A stretch of 40,398 nucleotides of DNA from an uncultured Ruminococcus sp. (GTDB lineage: Bacteria > Bacillota > Clostridia > Oscillospirales > Acutalibacteraceae): NCBI GenBank assembly GCA_902763365.1, contig CACWRT010000010.1:1-40398 (forward strand). Reading direction: 5' to 3'. The notes under the pieces are model-generated. The model saw nothing but the letters and a program-made list of their open reading frames with translations, was not told where the DNA came from and made no database searches. The translations under genes were made by a program, and so were the position numbers. Shown piece by piece: positions 15,312 through 22,718 of the stretch (positions are counted from its first letter, which is position 1; every line of letters begins with the position of its first letter).

Positions 15312-17199
15312 TTTCTTTTCCTTTCGTGTTATGGGAGAGGGTGGACAGGTATATAACAAGCACAGATATATCAGCTGGGCTGACTCCCGAAATACGTCCT
15401 GCCTGACCGATATTCTCAGGACGGACTTTATTTAACTTTTCCCTTGCTTCAAGGCGAAGTCCGTCAATTTTGGAATAATCAATATCAGACGGCAAAAGCT
15501 TTGATTCAAGTCTGCGAACCTGATCTATTATTATCAGCTGACGTTTAATATACCCCTCATATTTTATTTCTATTTCAACCTGTTCAAGAACACTTCTGTC
15601 GGTTTCGGTTCGTGTTTTATCAACAGGAGTCAGAACCTCAAAGCTAAGCTGAGGCCGTTTTATAAGATCGCACAGACGTATGCCTGTTTTTACTTCTGAT
15701 GTATTGTTTTCTTTCAGAATTGCATTTAGTTCATCTGTAGGAGACAATACGGTGGTTCTGACTCTTTGAAGTTCTGCCTGAACCCTGTTCAGCTTGGCAT
15801 TATATTTTTCCCAGCGTTTATCTGTTATAAGACCTATTTTTCTTCCCAGCGGAGTCAATCTCACATCTGCATTATCCTGACGAAGTATAAGTCTGTATTC
15901 ACTTCTTGAAGTCATCATACGGTAAGGGTCATTACAGCCTTTTGTTACAAGGTCATCTATAAGAGTTCCGATATAAGAACTTGCTCTGTCGAGAATAAAG
16001 GGTTCCTTTCCCAGAATTTTAAGTGCGGCATTTATACCTGCAACAAGTCCCTGAGCTGCGGCTTCCTCATAACCCGAGCTGCCGTTGAACTGACCTGCGC
16101 CGTACAGCCCCGAAAATTCACGGAATTCAAGTGTACTGTTCATCTGAACCGGGTCGGCGCAGAAGTATTCTATTGCATATGCAGGACGCATTACAGTACA
16201 GTTTTCAAGTCCTTTTATAGTGTGGTAGAAGGCAAGCTGCACATCCTCCGGCAGCGATGATGACATACCTTGTATATACATTTCCTCAGTATCAAGACCG
16301 CACGGTTCTATAAACAGCTGATGCCTTGGCTTATCGGAAAATCTGACAATTTTATCTTCAATGCTCGGACAGTAGCGAGGACCGATACCTTCGATTTTTC
16401 CACTGTACATAGGAGATCGGTTGATGTTATCGAGAATAACTTTTTTAGTATTTTCGTTTGTCCAGCTTACATAGCATTTTACTTTATTTTCGCCCGGGTC
16501 ATCTGTATCATATGAAAAAGGGACTATCGGGTCGTCACCGCTTTGCTCTTCAAGATCGGTAAAATCTATACTTGAACGAAGAACTCTTGCAGGTGTACCT
16601 GTTTTGAAACGTCTTATGCTCATTCCCATTTTTTCAAGCGCATCGGGAAGATATTTTGACGGGAACATACCGTCAGGACCGCTTTCATATGAAACATCAC
16701 CTACATATATTTTTCCGCCCAGATATGTACCTGTAGCCAGCACAACAGCCTTTGCCCTGTACATAGCTTCAAGTCTTGTTGTAAGCACCCACATACCGTC
16801 CTCATCTTTTATCAGGTCGGTTATTTCTGCTTGTCTTAGTTCAAGGTTGTCCTGCAGCTCAAGAGTATGTTTCATTCTTGTACTGTATGCCCTTCTGTCG
16901 ATCTGAGCTCTGAGGGAATGTACGGCAGGTCCTTTGCCTTTATTCAGCATCCTGCTCTGCAAAAAACATTCATCTGCCGCTTTACCCATTTCACCGCCAA
17001 GAGCGTCTATCTCTCTTACAAGATGCCCTTTTGCCGTACCTCCTATTGAAGGATTACAAGGGCAATTCCCTACTGCATCCATATTTATGGTAAATACTCC
17101 TGTCTTACATCCCAGTCTCGCTGCCGCAAGTCCTGCTTCTATTCCTGCATGACCTGCTCCTATCACCGCAACATCAAACTCTCCTGCCAAAAATTTCAT
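15301..17199 (-). CDS. mnmG: tRNA uridine-5-carboxymethylaminomethyl synthesis enzyme MnmG (GidA)
   Basis: This FAD-dependent enzyme works with MnmE to modify the wobble uridine (U34) of certain tRNAs. The 632 residues match the family. The FAD site is VAVIGAGHAGIEAGLAAARL at the N-terminus, and GNCPCNPSIGGTAKGHLVREI carries the conserved cysteines. The PGPRYCPSIEDK-type segment is present as GIGPRYCPSIEDK. The C-terminal helical domain, which binds MnmE, is complete. It overlaps rsmG by 11 bases. The leader contains five copies of a 22-bp purine-rich repeat. Its partner mnmE lies 5.5 kb away in a separate unit. Confidence 0.97.
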   Translation of the reverse strand: MKFLAGEFDVAVIGAGHAGIEAGLAAARLGCKTGVFTINMDAVGNCPCNPSIGGTAKGHLVREIDALGGEMGKAADECFLQSRMLNKGKGPAVHSLRAQIDRRAYSTRMKHTLELQDNLELRQAEITDLIKDEDGMWVLTTRLEAMYRAKAVVLATGTYLGGKIYVGDVSYESGPDGMFPSKYLPDALEKMGMSIRRFKTGTPARVLRSSIDFTDLEEQSGDDPIVPFSYDTDDPGENKVKCYVSWTNENTKKVILDNINRSPMYSGKIEGIGPRYCPSIEDKIVRFSDKPRHQLFIEPCGLDTEEMYIQGMSSSLPEDVQLAFYHTIKGLENCTVMRPAYAIEYFCADPVQMNSTLEFREFSGLYGAGQFNGSSGYEEAAAQGLVAGINAALKILGKEPFILDRASSYIGTLIDDLVTKGCNDPYRMMTSRSEYRLILRQDNADVRLTPLGRKIGLITDKRWEKYNAKLNRVQAELQRVRTTVLSPTDELNAILKENNTSEVKTGIRLCDLIKRPQLSFEVLTPVDKTRTETDRSVLEQVEIEIKYEGYIKRQLIIIDQVRRLESKLLPSDIDYSKIDGLRLEAREKLNKVRPENIGQAGRISGVSPADISVLVIYLSTLSHNTKGKENDK

Positions 17200-17229
17200 T
17201 TTTCTTCTTCTCCCTTTTCCTTTTATTTA

Positions 17230-17337
17230 CTAATCTTCTTTCTTTTATTTTCTAATCTTCTTTCTTTTATTTTCTAATCTTCTTTCTTTTATTTTCTAAT
17301 CTTCTTTTTTTATTTACTAATCTTCTTCCTGCTTTTA
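17230..17337. repeat. 22-bp tandem repeat in the mnmG leader
   Basis: The unit CTAATCTTCTTTCTTTTATT plus TT starts at 17230, 17252, 17274, 17296 and, one base short, at 17317. On the mnmG strand it is a purine-rich AAGAAAGAAGATTAG repeat directly before the ribosome site. Near-identical units suggest recent slippage and possible copy-number variation. Confidence 0.9.
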
Positions 17338-17470
17338 CGGAGGGGCTGCCGCCCCTTTCCCCCGCGCGGGACTCCGTCCCTGCACCCTGCCAGGGCTCTG
17401 CCCTGGACCCGCCGCCTTTGAAAAGGCGGGCGAAACTTTTGCGCTATACATTTTGACTGATTTCTTTGCA
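17338..17470 (-). repeat. Dispersed repeat family A island
   Basis: On the minus strand it reads AAAAGTTTCGCCCGCC, CTTTTCAAAGGCGG, CGGGTCC, AGGGCAGAGCCCT, GGGACGGAGTCCC and GGGGCGGCAGCCCC, a row of small palindromes. The first elements match the island at 3190-3260 and the later ones the ladder at 9797-9900. The open frame through it encodes only repeat-derived Pro/Arg/Gly sequence. With the 22-bp repeat it fills the 326-bp gap between mnmG and the carboxypeptidase gene. Confidence 0.75.
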
Positions 17471-17525
17471 GCTTTGACTTTTTGACTCCAACGGAAGCAT
17501 ATATCATTATGCTACAAGCTATAAA

Positions 17526-19154
17526 CTAAGTCTGATACTCGGATTTTATGCCAAAGTATTCTTCGAGGGTAAGGTTGTTTTTATACAGGTATTCAGCAAG
17601 TTCTCTGCCTACATATCGGATATGCCAGCTTTCGTATTTATAACCGGTTATATCTTCCTTATCCTCAGGATATCTGATTATAAAACCGTATTTATAACAA
17701 TTATCTTTTAGCCACTTTGCTTCTTCCGTAAAAGCAAATGAGTCGTAAACACTGTTTATATCCATTGCAAGTCCGGATTGATGTTCTGAATGTCCCGGTC
17801 TTGCGGAAAATCTGTCCGCTTCCTTCTGACCGCTTCGTATGCAGTAGCTCTCATAAAGTTCGGCTTGAGTATCATAACTTCTGTAACCCGATACTATTCT
17901 TAATGAAATATTGTCCTTCAAGGCATCTGCGGCCATTTTGTTAAAAGCTGATTCTGCTTTTTTATCAAGACCGTTTCCATAATTCTTCGGCAGCGGATAT
18001 GATTTATTTACAATAAGGATACCGTCCATATATGTTACACCGTCTATTATCTCAATAACAGGTCCTTTTGTTACTGTTACATTACAGCTCTTTTCTGTTC
18101 CGTTATGAAGTTTGACTTTAATGATTGCTTTGCCTTCTTTTACAGCTTCAATTATTGCAGTTTCATTTGATTGCTTTATATTGATGATATCGGTATCATC
18201 TGTCAGGAACTTCATGCCGTATGACGCAGTACCTTCAGGCAGTTTTACCCTGAGTGTTGTTCGTTTTCCTTCTCTTAAATTAATTTCTTTTTTACTGAGT
18301 TCAAAATCTTCAGGTTCATCCTTAATTATTATTCTGCATTTATCTGTTTTGCCGTTATATGTTGTAACAGTTATTGTTGCCTCACCCTTGTCAAGTGCTG
18401 TTATATTTCCCGAGTCATCGTTTTTGATGATTTTTTCATTATTGCAGCTGAATGTTATTTTTCCTCCGCAGCCTTCGGGGGTTATGGCATTAAGCTTTAT
18501 ATTTTCTCCGACACTCATGATAATATTGTTTACGCTTAATGATACGTATTCAGGTGCTTTCAATACTGTAACATTACATTCCGCAGTCTTTCCATTATAC
18601 AAAGTTATACCTATTTTGGTTTTACCGTCAGAGATAGCTTTGAATTGATTGATATCGGAATTATATTCAACAATGCTTTTATCTCCGGTAAAAAATGTTT
18701 TTTCATATGATGCAGTGTTTTCGGGAATAATTGCATTGATAATGAGTGTTTCGCCAATGCCCACAGTAATATCTTTAATGTTTACGTCAACATTATCAGG
18801 TTCATTTTTGACCTCGATACTGCATACTTGTTCAGCGTTTTCAGAACGGGCTGTAATATAAGCTTTACCTGTGTTATTTGCTGTAACAATTCCGTCCTCT
18901 GTAACAGAAATTATATCTGTATCAGATGATACAAAAACAACATTTTTATTAGTATAAAGCCTCATAGATTCACCTTTTCCCAACGTCACTTCATGCTGAC
19001 TTAGAATAAACTGATCTGCGGCATAAACAGAATGATTTTCCGATTTTGGTTCATATGTCATCTTATCCGAACATATCAAGCCTGCTGCAATAACAGCAGC
19101 AAAAACACCGGCAGCACATTTAAAAATAAGTGATTTCGTAATATACACCCCCAT
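17526..19154 (-). CDS. Secreted VanY-like D,D-carboxypeptidase with Ig-like repeats
   Basis: The protein has 542 residues. An N-terminal signal or anchor segment (about 8-28) is followed by four Ig-like (BIG2-type) repeats of about 80 residues between 48 and 362, each with a GxGExxxL opening and a GKAxITxxxxNG close. A C-terminal VanY/LAS zinc peptidase domain occupies about 365-542. Zinc ligands H458 and D465 lie in SEHQSGLAMD and H511 in ESWHIRY, with the likely base E508. The domain is therefore intact and should cleave terminal D-alanine from peptidoglycan peptides outside the cell. No van regulatory or ligase gene is nearby, so this is wall maintenance rather than evidence of glycopeptide resistance. 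The start codon is uncertain: no clear ribosome site precedes the ATG at 19154. Confidence 0.9.
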   Translation of the reverse strand: MGVYITKSLIFKCAAGVFAAVIAAGLICSDKMTYEPKSENHSVYAADQFILSQHEVTLGKGESMRLYTNKNVVFVSSDTDIISVTEDGIVTANNTGKAYITARSENAEQVCSIEVKNEPDNVDVNIKDITVGIGETLIINAIIPENTASYEKTFFTGDKSIVEYNSDINQFKAISDGKTKIGITLYNGKTAECNVTVLKAPEYVSLSVNNIIMSVGENIKLNAITPEGCGGKITFSCNNEKIIKNDDSGNITALDKGEATITVTTYNGKTDKCRIIIKDEPEDFELSKKEINLREGKRTTLRVKLPEGTASYGMKFLTDDTDIINIKQSNETAIIEAVKEGKAIIKVKLHNGTEKSCNVTVTKGPVIEIIDGVTYMDGILIVNKSYPLPKNYGNGLDKKAESAFNKMAADALKDNISLRIVSGYRSYDTQAELYESYCIRSGQKEADRFSARPGHSEHQSGLAMDINSVYDSFAFTEEAKWLKDNCYKYGFIIRYPEDKEDITGYKYESWHIRYVGRELAEYLYKNNLTLEEYFGIKSEYQT

Positions 19155-19179
19155 CCTATAAATATTATATCCAACATAT

Positions 19180-19213
19180 TATATTTATAATCAACTTATA
19201 TTTATAATCAACT
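19180..19213 (-). promoter_or_regulatory. Perfect 17-bp tandem duplication in the carboxypeptidase promoter region
   Basis: On the minus strand AGTTGATTATAAATATA occurs twice head to tail (19213-19197, 19196-19180), just before GGATATAATATT. Each copy contains a TTGATT that could serve as a -35 element, and TATAAT downstream fits a -10 at 19-base spacing. It could be a duplicated promoter or operator for the VanY-like gene. Confidence 0.45.
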
Positions 19214-19251
19214 GTATAAATTTTAACATTACATCCCCCCTTTGTCAACCA

Positions 19252-19503
19252 GCACCGGCCAGCGTGACGCTGGACCCTAAAACGCGGGGGTCGCTTCGCT
19301 TCGCATCCGCTCTGGGCACGTCGCTGAAACCTTTACTTTTCGCGGTTGTTACTTTTTTATCGGCTGTTATTTTAAGTTCCTCACTCAAAGTTATTGAAGA
19401 GTTTAATTGTCCTAAAACGCGGGGGTCGCTCCGCTGCGCATCCGCTCCGGGCACATCGCTGCAACCTTTACTTTTCGCGGTTGTTACTTTTGTTATCGGC
19501 TAA
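19252..19503 (-). repeat. Dispersed repeat family B, two direct copies
   Basis: Read on the minus strand, two copies (about 19503-19412 and 19364-19258) run AACCGCGAAAAGTAAAGGTT, GCAGCGA, a CCGGAGCGGATGCGCAGCGG-like core, CCCCCGCGTTTTAGG. The distal copy ends in GGTCCAGCGTCACGCTGG. They match the single copy at 13160-13272. About 50 bases of unique sequence lie between them. The 505-bp gap 19155-19668 otherwise contains AT-rich sequence, a parS-like site and the amylase promoter. Confidence 0.75.
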
Positions 19504-19520
19504 TTCCTAATTAATTAAAA

Positions 19521-19536
19521 GGTTTCACGTGAAACA
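19521..19536. promoter_or_regulatory. parS: parS-like ParB-binding site, second copy
   Basis: GGTTTCACGTGAAACA matches the consensus TGTTTCACGTGAAACA at 15 of 16 positions; only the first base differs. It lies on the left arm about 8 kb from dnaA, upstream of the amylase promoter. Confidence 0.85.
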
Positions 19537-19590
19537 TAGGAATATCATAGAAGTCAGAAATTTTTCATTATCGATGAAATTAGTTTTTTC

Positions 19591-19619
19591 TTTACACTAG
19601 TGTGGATTTATGGTAGAAT
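19591..19619 (+). promoter_or_regulatory. Promoter of the alpha-amylase gene
   Basis: TTTACA (19591-19596) and TAGAAT (19614-19619) are 17 bases apart, about 50 bases before the start codon. No obvious CcpA (cre) palindrome was recognised around it. Confidence 0.55.
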
Positions 19620-19668
19620 AAGGGTAGTATTATAAGTCCGAATATACGTAAAAAGGAGTGTGAAAAGA

Positions 19669-22521
19669 ATGGTATTACGGACAATATCAAAAGAAAATCA
19701 GATAAGTAAGAAAGTGCTCAGCTTCATACTATCAGGTACAATGCTTACATCTGCCGCTGCTATTGGTACAGTAACTGTACAGCCTGTAGAAGTAAATGCA
19801 GCTGAAACTAACTATGGCCTTATGTCAAATGTTCAGGATGGTACGATCCTTCATTGTTTTGACTGGACATATAATGACATTAAAGCAGAGCTGCCGAATA
19901 TTGCGGCTGCCGGATTTACATCTGTGCAGACTTCACCTGCTCAGATGGGAGGAGATACTACCTGTTGGTGGTGGCTATATCAGCCTCTTGGATTCTATAT
20001 AGGAAATGATAATCCGTTAGGTACTAAAGAAGAATTGAGATCTTTGTGCGAAGAAGCCCATAATTATGGTATAAAGATAGTTGTCGATGTTGTAGCAAAT
20101 CATTTAGCAGGAGATCATTCAAACATACAGGAAGATCTGAAACCTGATGAATATTGGCATTCGACAGATACCAGTAATTTGGGAAGCCGAGACACTGAAA
20201 CTCATAAATCTTTAGGTATGCCCGACCTGAATACCGAAAATTCATATGTTCAGCAATGTGTAAGAAACTACGTTACTGAGCTTTATGAAACAGGTGTTGA
20301 CGGTATACGCTGGGATGCCGCAAAGCATATAGGTCTGCCAAGTGAGGGAGATAATTTCTTTGCAAGTGTTCTGAATGATGATAACCAGTACATGAACAAA
20401 ATGTTCAATTACGGCGAGATATTAGGCGATCCTGGCAGCAGCAGTGATGAACGAAATGTAACCCTTATGAAAGAGTATAATACATACATGAGCGTTACAG
20501 ACGATCATTATGGTAAAACACTGAGGGATTGGTTTAACGGAGGATCAAGCGCGCCATCATATGCTAACTGGGCTGCAAGAGGATTATCAAGTGACAAGCT
20601 TGTATACTGGGGCGAAAGTCATGACACATACAGCAATCTGCCTACAGACTATGGTTATTCAGGAGAAATTGATCAGAATGTTATAGACAGAGCGTATGCT
20701 ATTGCTGCAAGCCGCGATGGTGCGACTGCTCTATACTTCTCAAGACCTTTTGAAAAGAATAAGAACGATATTCTGCTCGGTGTCAAAGGCAGCACTCACT
20801 TTACATCTTCCGAAGTAGCCGAAGTAAACCACTTCCATAATCTCATGTACGGACAAAGTGAATATTTTGTTGTCAGCAATGACTGTGCTGTAGTATGCAG
20901 AGAACAGGGTGCTGTAGTTGCAGCTCATAGCGGAAGCAACAAAAGCGTCAGCCTTACAAACGGCGGAAGTACAACCGCGGCAGGTACATACACCGACACC
21001 ATAACAGGAAACAAGTGGACAGTAACATCTGCAACAATAACCGGTACTATCGGTTCAACAGGTATTGCAGTTCTTGTAAATGATGAAATAGCTGCAGGCA
21101 GCGTATCGGCATCTCCCGCTTCGGGAACATCATTTACGACCGATACACTTGATGTAACACTGAAAGCAAACAAGGTTACAAATGCCGTTTATACTACGTC
21201 AGAAGGAAAAACCGGATCATTTACAGACGGTGATGTTATAACTATCGGTGAAGACACGGATTTCGGTGACGATGTAACCGTTACTCTTACAGCAGTTGAC
21301 TCCGATAATAATGAAGTTTCTCAGGTATATACATATACTAAAAAAGATCGAAGCACAGAAGTAAGTATTTACTTTGACAATTCATCATATAACTGGAGTC
21401 AGGTATATGCCTATATCTACAATACAAACGGAGAATATAAGGGATGGCCGGGAACTCTGATGACAAAATTATCTGATGTCACAACCTATAAGATGGTAGT
21501 ACCGGAAGAATATGCCGAAAGCTGCAATGTGCTGTTTACAGAAGAACGCAGCAGTAATAACAGATATCCCGGAAGCGATGACCCCGGAATGGTATTCAGC
21601 GGTAAATCAATGATATTCGGCTCAGGTTATTCATGGGAAGATTATGATCCTGTTGTTAAAAATATAAGCCTTACCCTTGAGGGTGATATCGGACTGAATT
21701 ATTATATCAGCATATCCGATATTCTTGTAAATAAAGGAATAACTGCTTATCTCAGCGGTGTAAATGGTGATGTTCAGGTACGTCTTTCTACAAATGACAA
21801 GATAACAAGCGGAGAAACAGCCGGTTTGTACAAACTCACTTATCCTCTTGATGCAACACAGATGAAAGAAGATGTAAGTCTTGTCATAAAAGACAGCAGT
21901 AACAATACAATGACACTTCTTAATGCAAAAGATATAGCATACAAGAATAGTACCGCAGTATACTCTGTTCAGGATTATATTGATATAGCAAAGAGTATGT
22001 CATCACTTAGTGATAGTCTTAAAGAACTTGTGTCAGCTACTGAGATATATGGCGAATATGCTTCTGCTTTTCTGGACGGAACAGAGTTAAGTGAAACGGC
22101 AGCTGCTGCTCAGCTTCCCGAAATAACTGCGCAGAATGATGAGATATCAAAGTTTAAGCTTGCATCAAGTGGGGAACTTCCGTCAGGCGTAAAGCTTACA
22201 GGTACATCCCTTATACTGGATTCAAAAACAACATTCCGAATTTATTTTACTGCAGCAGATATCAACAGTTTTGAAGTAAAAGTTGAAAACGAAACAGTGA
22301 CTCCCGTAAGCAAAGGAAAGTCCTATTATATAGAGCTAAAAAACATTTCCGCACAGAATCTTGATGAGCCGTATACTGCTGAGATCGGAGACTGCACGAT
22401 TACATTCAGTGGTATGACATATGTTTATAATGCTCTCAATTACTCAAACGATGATAAGCTGCTCAAAACTGTAAAGGCACTATATCTTTACAATCAAAAG
22501 GCAAATAACTTTTTTGATTAA
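19669..22521 (+). CDS. Secreted GH13 alpha-amylase with CBM26-like starch-binding module
   Basis: This extracellular endo-amylase hydrolyses starch alpha-1,4 bonds. The 950 residues start at the ATG at 19669, ten bases after AAAGGAG; a GTG at 19660 is too close. A signal peptide ends near VEVNA-AE (about residue 45). The GH13 barrel follows with DVVANHL, GVDGIRWDAAKH (nucleophile D216), NYGEILGD (acid/base E250) and WGESHDTY (D319), so the catalytic triad is complete. After the beta domain (to about 472) come an Ig-like or chitobiase-C-like region (475-560), a CBM26-like module (about 565-660; WSQVYAYIYN and GWPGTLM) and a last 285-residue region starting ISLTLEGDIGLNYYI, of a type I recall from clostridial surface proteins. 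No dockerin or sortase signal is visible. A 37-codon peptide gene follows 30 bases downstream. Confidence 0.95.
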   Translation: MVLRTISKENQISKKVLSFILSGTMLTSAAAIGTVTVQPVEVNAAETNYGLMSNVQDGTILHCFDWTYNDIKAELPNIAAAGFTSVQTSPAQMGGDTTCWWWLYQPLGFYIGNDNPLGTKEELRSLCEEAHNYGIKIVVDVVANHLAGDHSNIQEDLKPDEYWHSTDTSNLGSRDTETHKSLGMPDLNTENSYVQQCVRNYVTELYETGVDGIRWDAAKHIGLPSEGDNFFASVLNDDNQYMNKMFNYGEILGDPGSSSDERNVTLMKEYNTYMSVTDDHYGKTLRDWFNGGSSAPSYANWAARGLSSDKLVYWGESHDTYSNLPTDYGYSGEIDQNVIDRAYAIAASRDGATALYFSRPFEKNKNDILLGVKGSTHFTSSEVAEVNHFHNLMYGQSEYFVVSNDCAVVCREQGAVVAAHSGSNKSVSLTNGGSTTAAGTYTDTITGNKWTVTSATITGTIGSTGIAVLVNDEIAAGSVSASPASGTSFTTDTLDVTLKANKVTNAVYTTSEGKTGSFTDGDVITIGEDTDFGDDVTVTLTAVDSDNNEVSQVYTYTKKDRSTEVSIYFDNSSYNWSQVYAYIYNTNGEYKGWPGTLMTKLSDVTTYKMVVPEEYAESCNVLFTEERSSNNRYPGSDDPGMVFSGKSMIFGSGYSWEDYDPVVKNISLTLEGDIGLNYYISISDILVNKGITAYLSGVNGDVQVRLSTNDKITSGETAGLYKLTYPLDATQMKEDVSLVIKDSSNNTMTLLNAKDIAYKNSTAVYSVQDYIDIAKSMSSLSDSLKELVSATEIYGEYASAFLDGTELSETAAAAQLPEITAQNDEISKFKLASSGELPSGVKLTGTSLILDSKTTFRIYFTAADINSFEVKVENETVTPVSKGKSYYIELKNISAQNLDEPYTAEIGDCTITFSGMTYVYNALNYSNDDKLLKTVKALYLYNQKANNFFD

Positions 22522-22551
22522 TAAATAATTTAAAGAAAGGAAGAAATGTAT

Positions 22552-22665
22552 ATGAAGCTAAATTATGAAGAGGCAGAGCTTGAAATAATTAATTTTTCTG
22601 TGGAGGATGTAATTACAACATCTGAACCCGATGATAACGAACTTCCACAAATGCCTATCGGCTGA
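22552..22665 (+). CDS. Small acidic peptide (37 aa), unknown function
   Basis: This short gene encodes MKLNYEEAELEIINF followed by SVEDVITTSEPDD and a tail NELPQMPIG. It starts 30 bases after the amylase stop with AAAGGA (22536-22541) ten bases before the ATG; an in-frame ATG at 22546 is an alternative. A strong terminator follows 10 bases after its stop, so it should be the last gene of the amylase transcript. It is strongly acidic, has no signal peptide and no Cys. The VEDVITTS stretch resembles short unannotated ORFs that I recall from Ruminococcus-type genomes, which I cannot verify here. A leader-like half plus a short Pro-containing tail would also fit a ribosomally made peptide precursor, but no modification enzyme is nearby. 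Confidence 0.65.
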   Translation: MKLNYEEAELEIINFSVEDVITTSEPDDNELPQMPIG

Positions 22666-22675
22666 TATGAAAAGC

Positions 22676-22702
22676 GGGCGCACCGAGCTGTTCGGTGTGC
22701 CC
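22676..22702 (+). terminator. Terminator after the amylase and small peptide genes
   Basis: GGGCGCACCGA (22676-22686) pairs with TCGGTGTGCCC (22692-22702), 11 pairs with one G-U, around a 5-base loop, followed by AAATTTTTTTT. It separates the amylase unit from convergent mnmE. Confidence 0.92.
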
Positions 22703-22718
22703 AAATTTTTTTTATATA

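Noticed and set aside
17230-17337. Tandem repeats as a possible CRISPR array
   Set aside because: Units are contiguous with no unique spacers and no cas genes are present.
17310-17507. Open frame of 65 codons between mnmG and the carboxypeptidase
   Set aside because: It is the translation of repeat family A (Arg/Gly/Pro-rich) and has no domain or start signal.
17526-19154. VanY-like gene as evidence of vancomycin resistance
   Set aside because: No vanR/S/H/A/X-type genes are nearby; single VanY-like carboxypeptidases with Ig-like repeats are ordinary wall enzymes.
19245-19454. Open frame with a repeated AxAxRSDPRVLG motif
   Set aside because: The internal repeat is simply the two copies of DNA repeat family B read in one frame.
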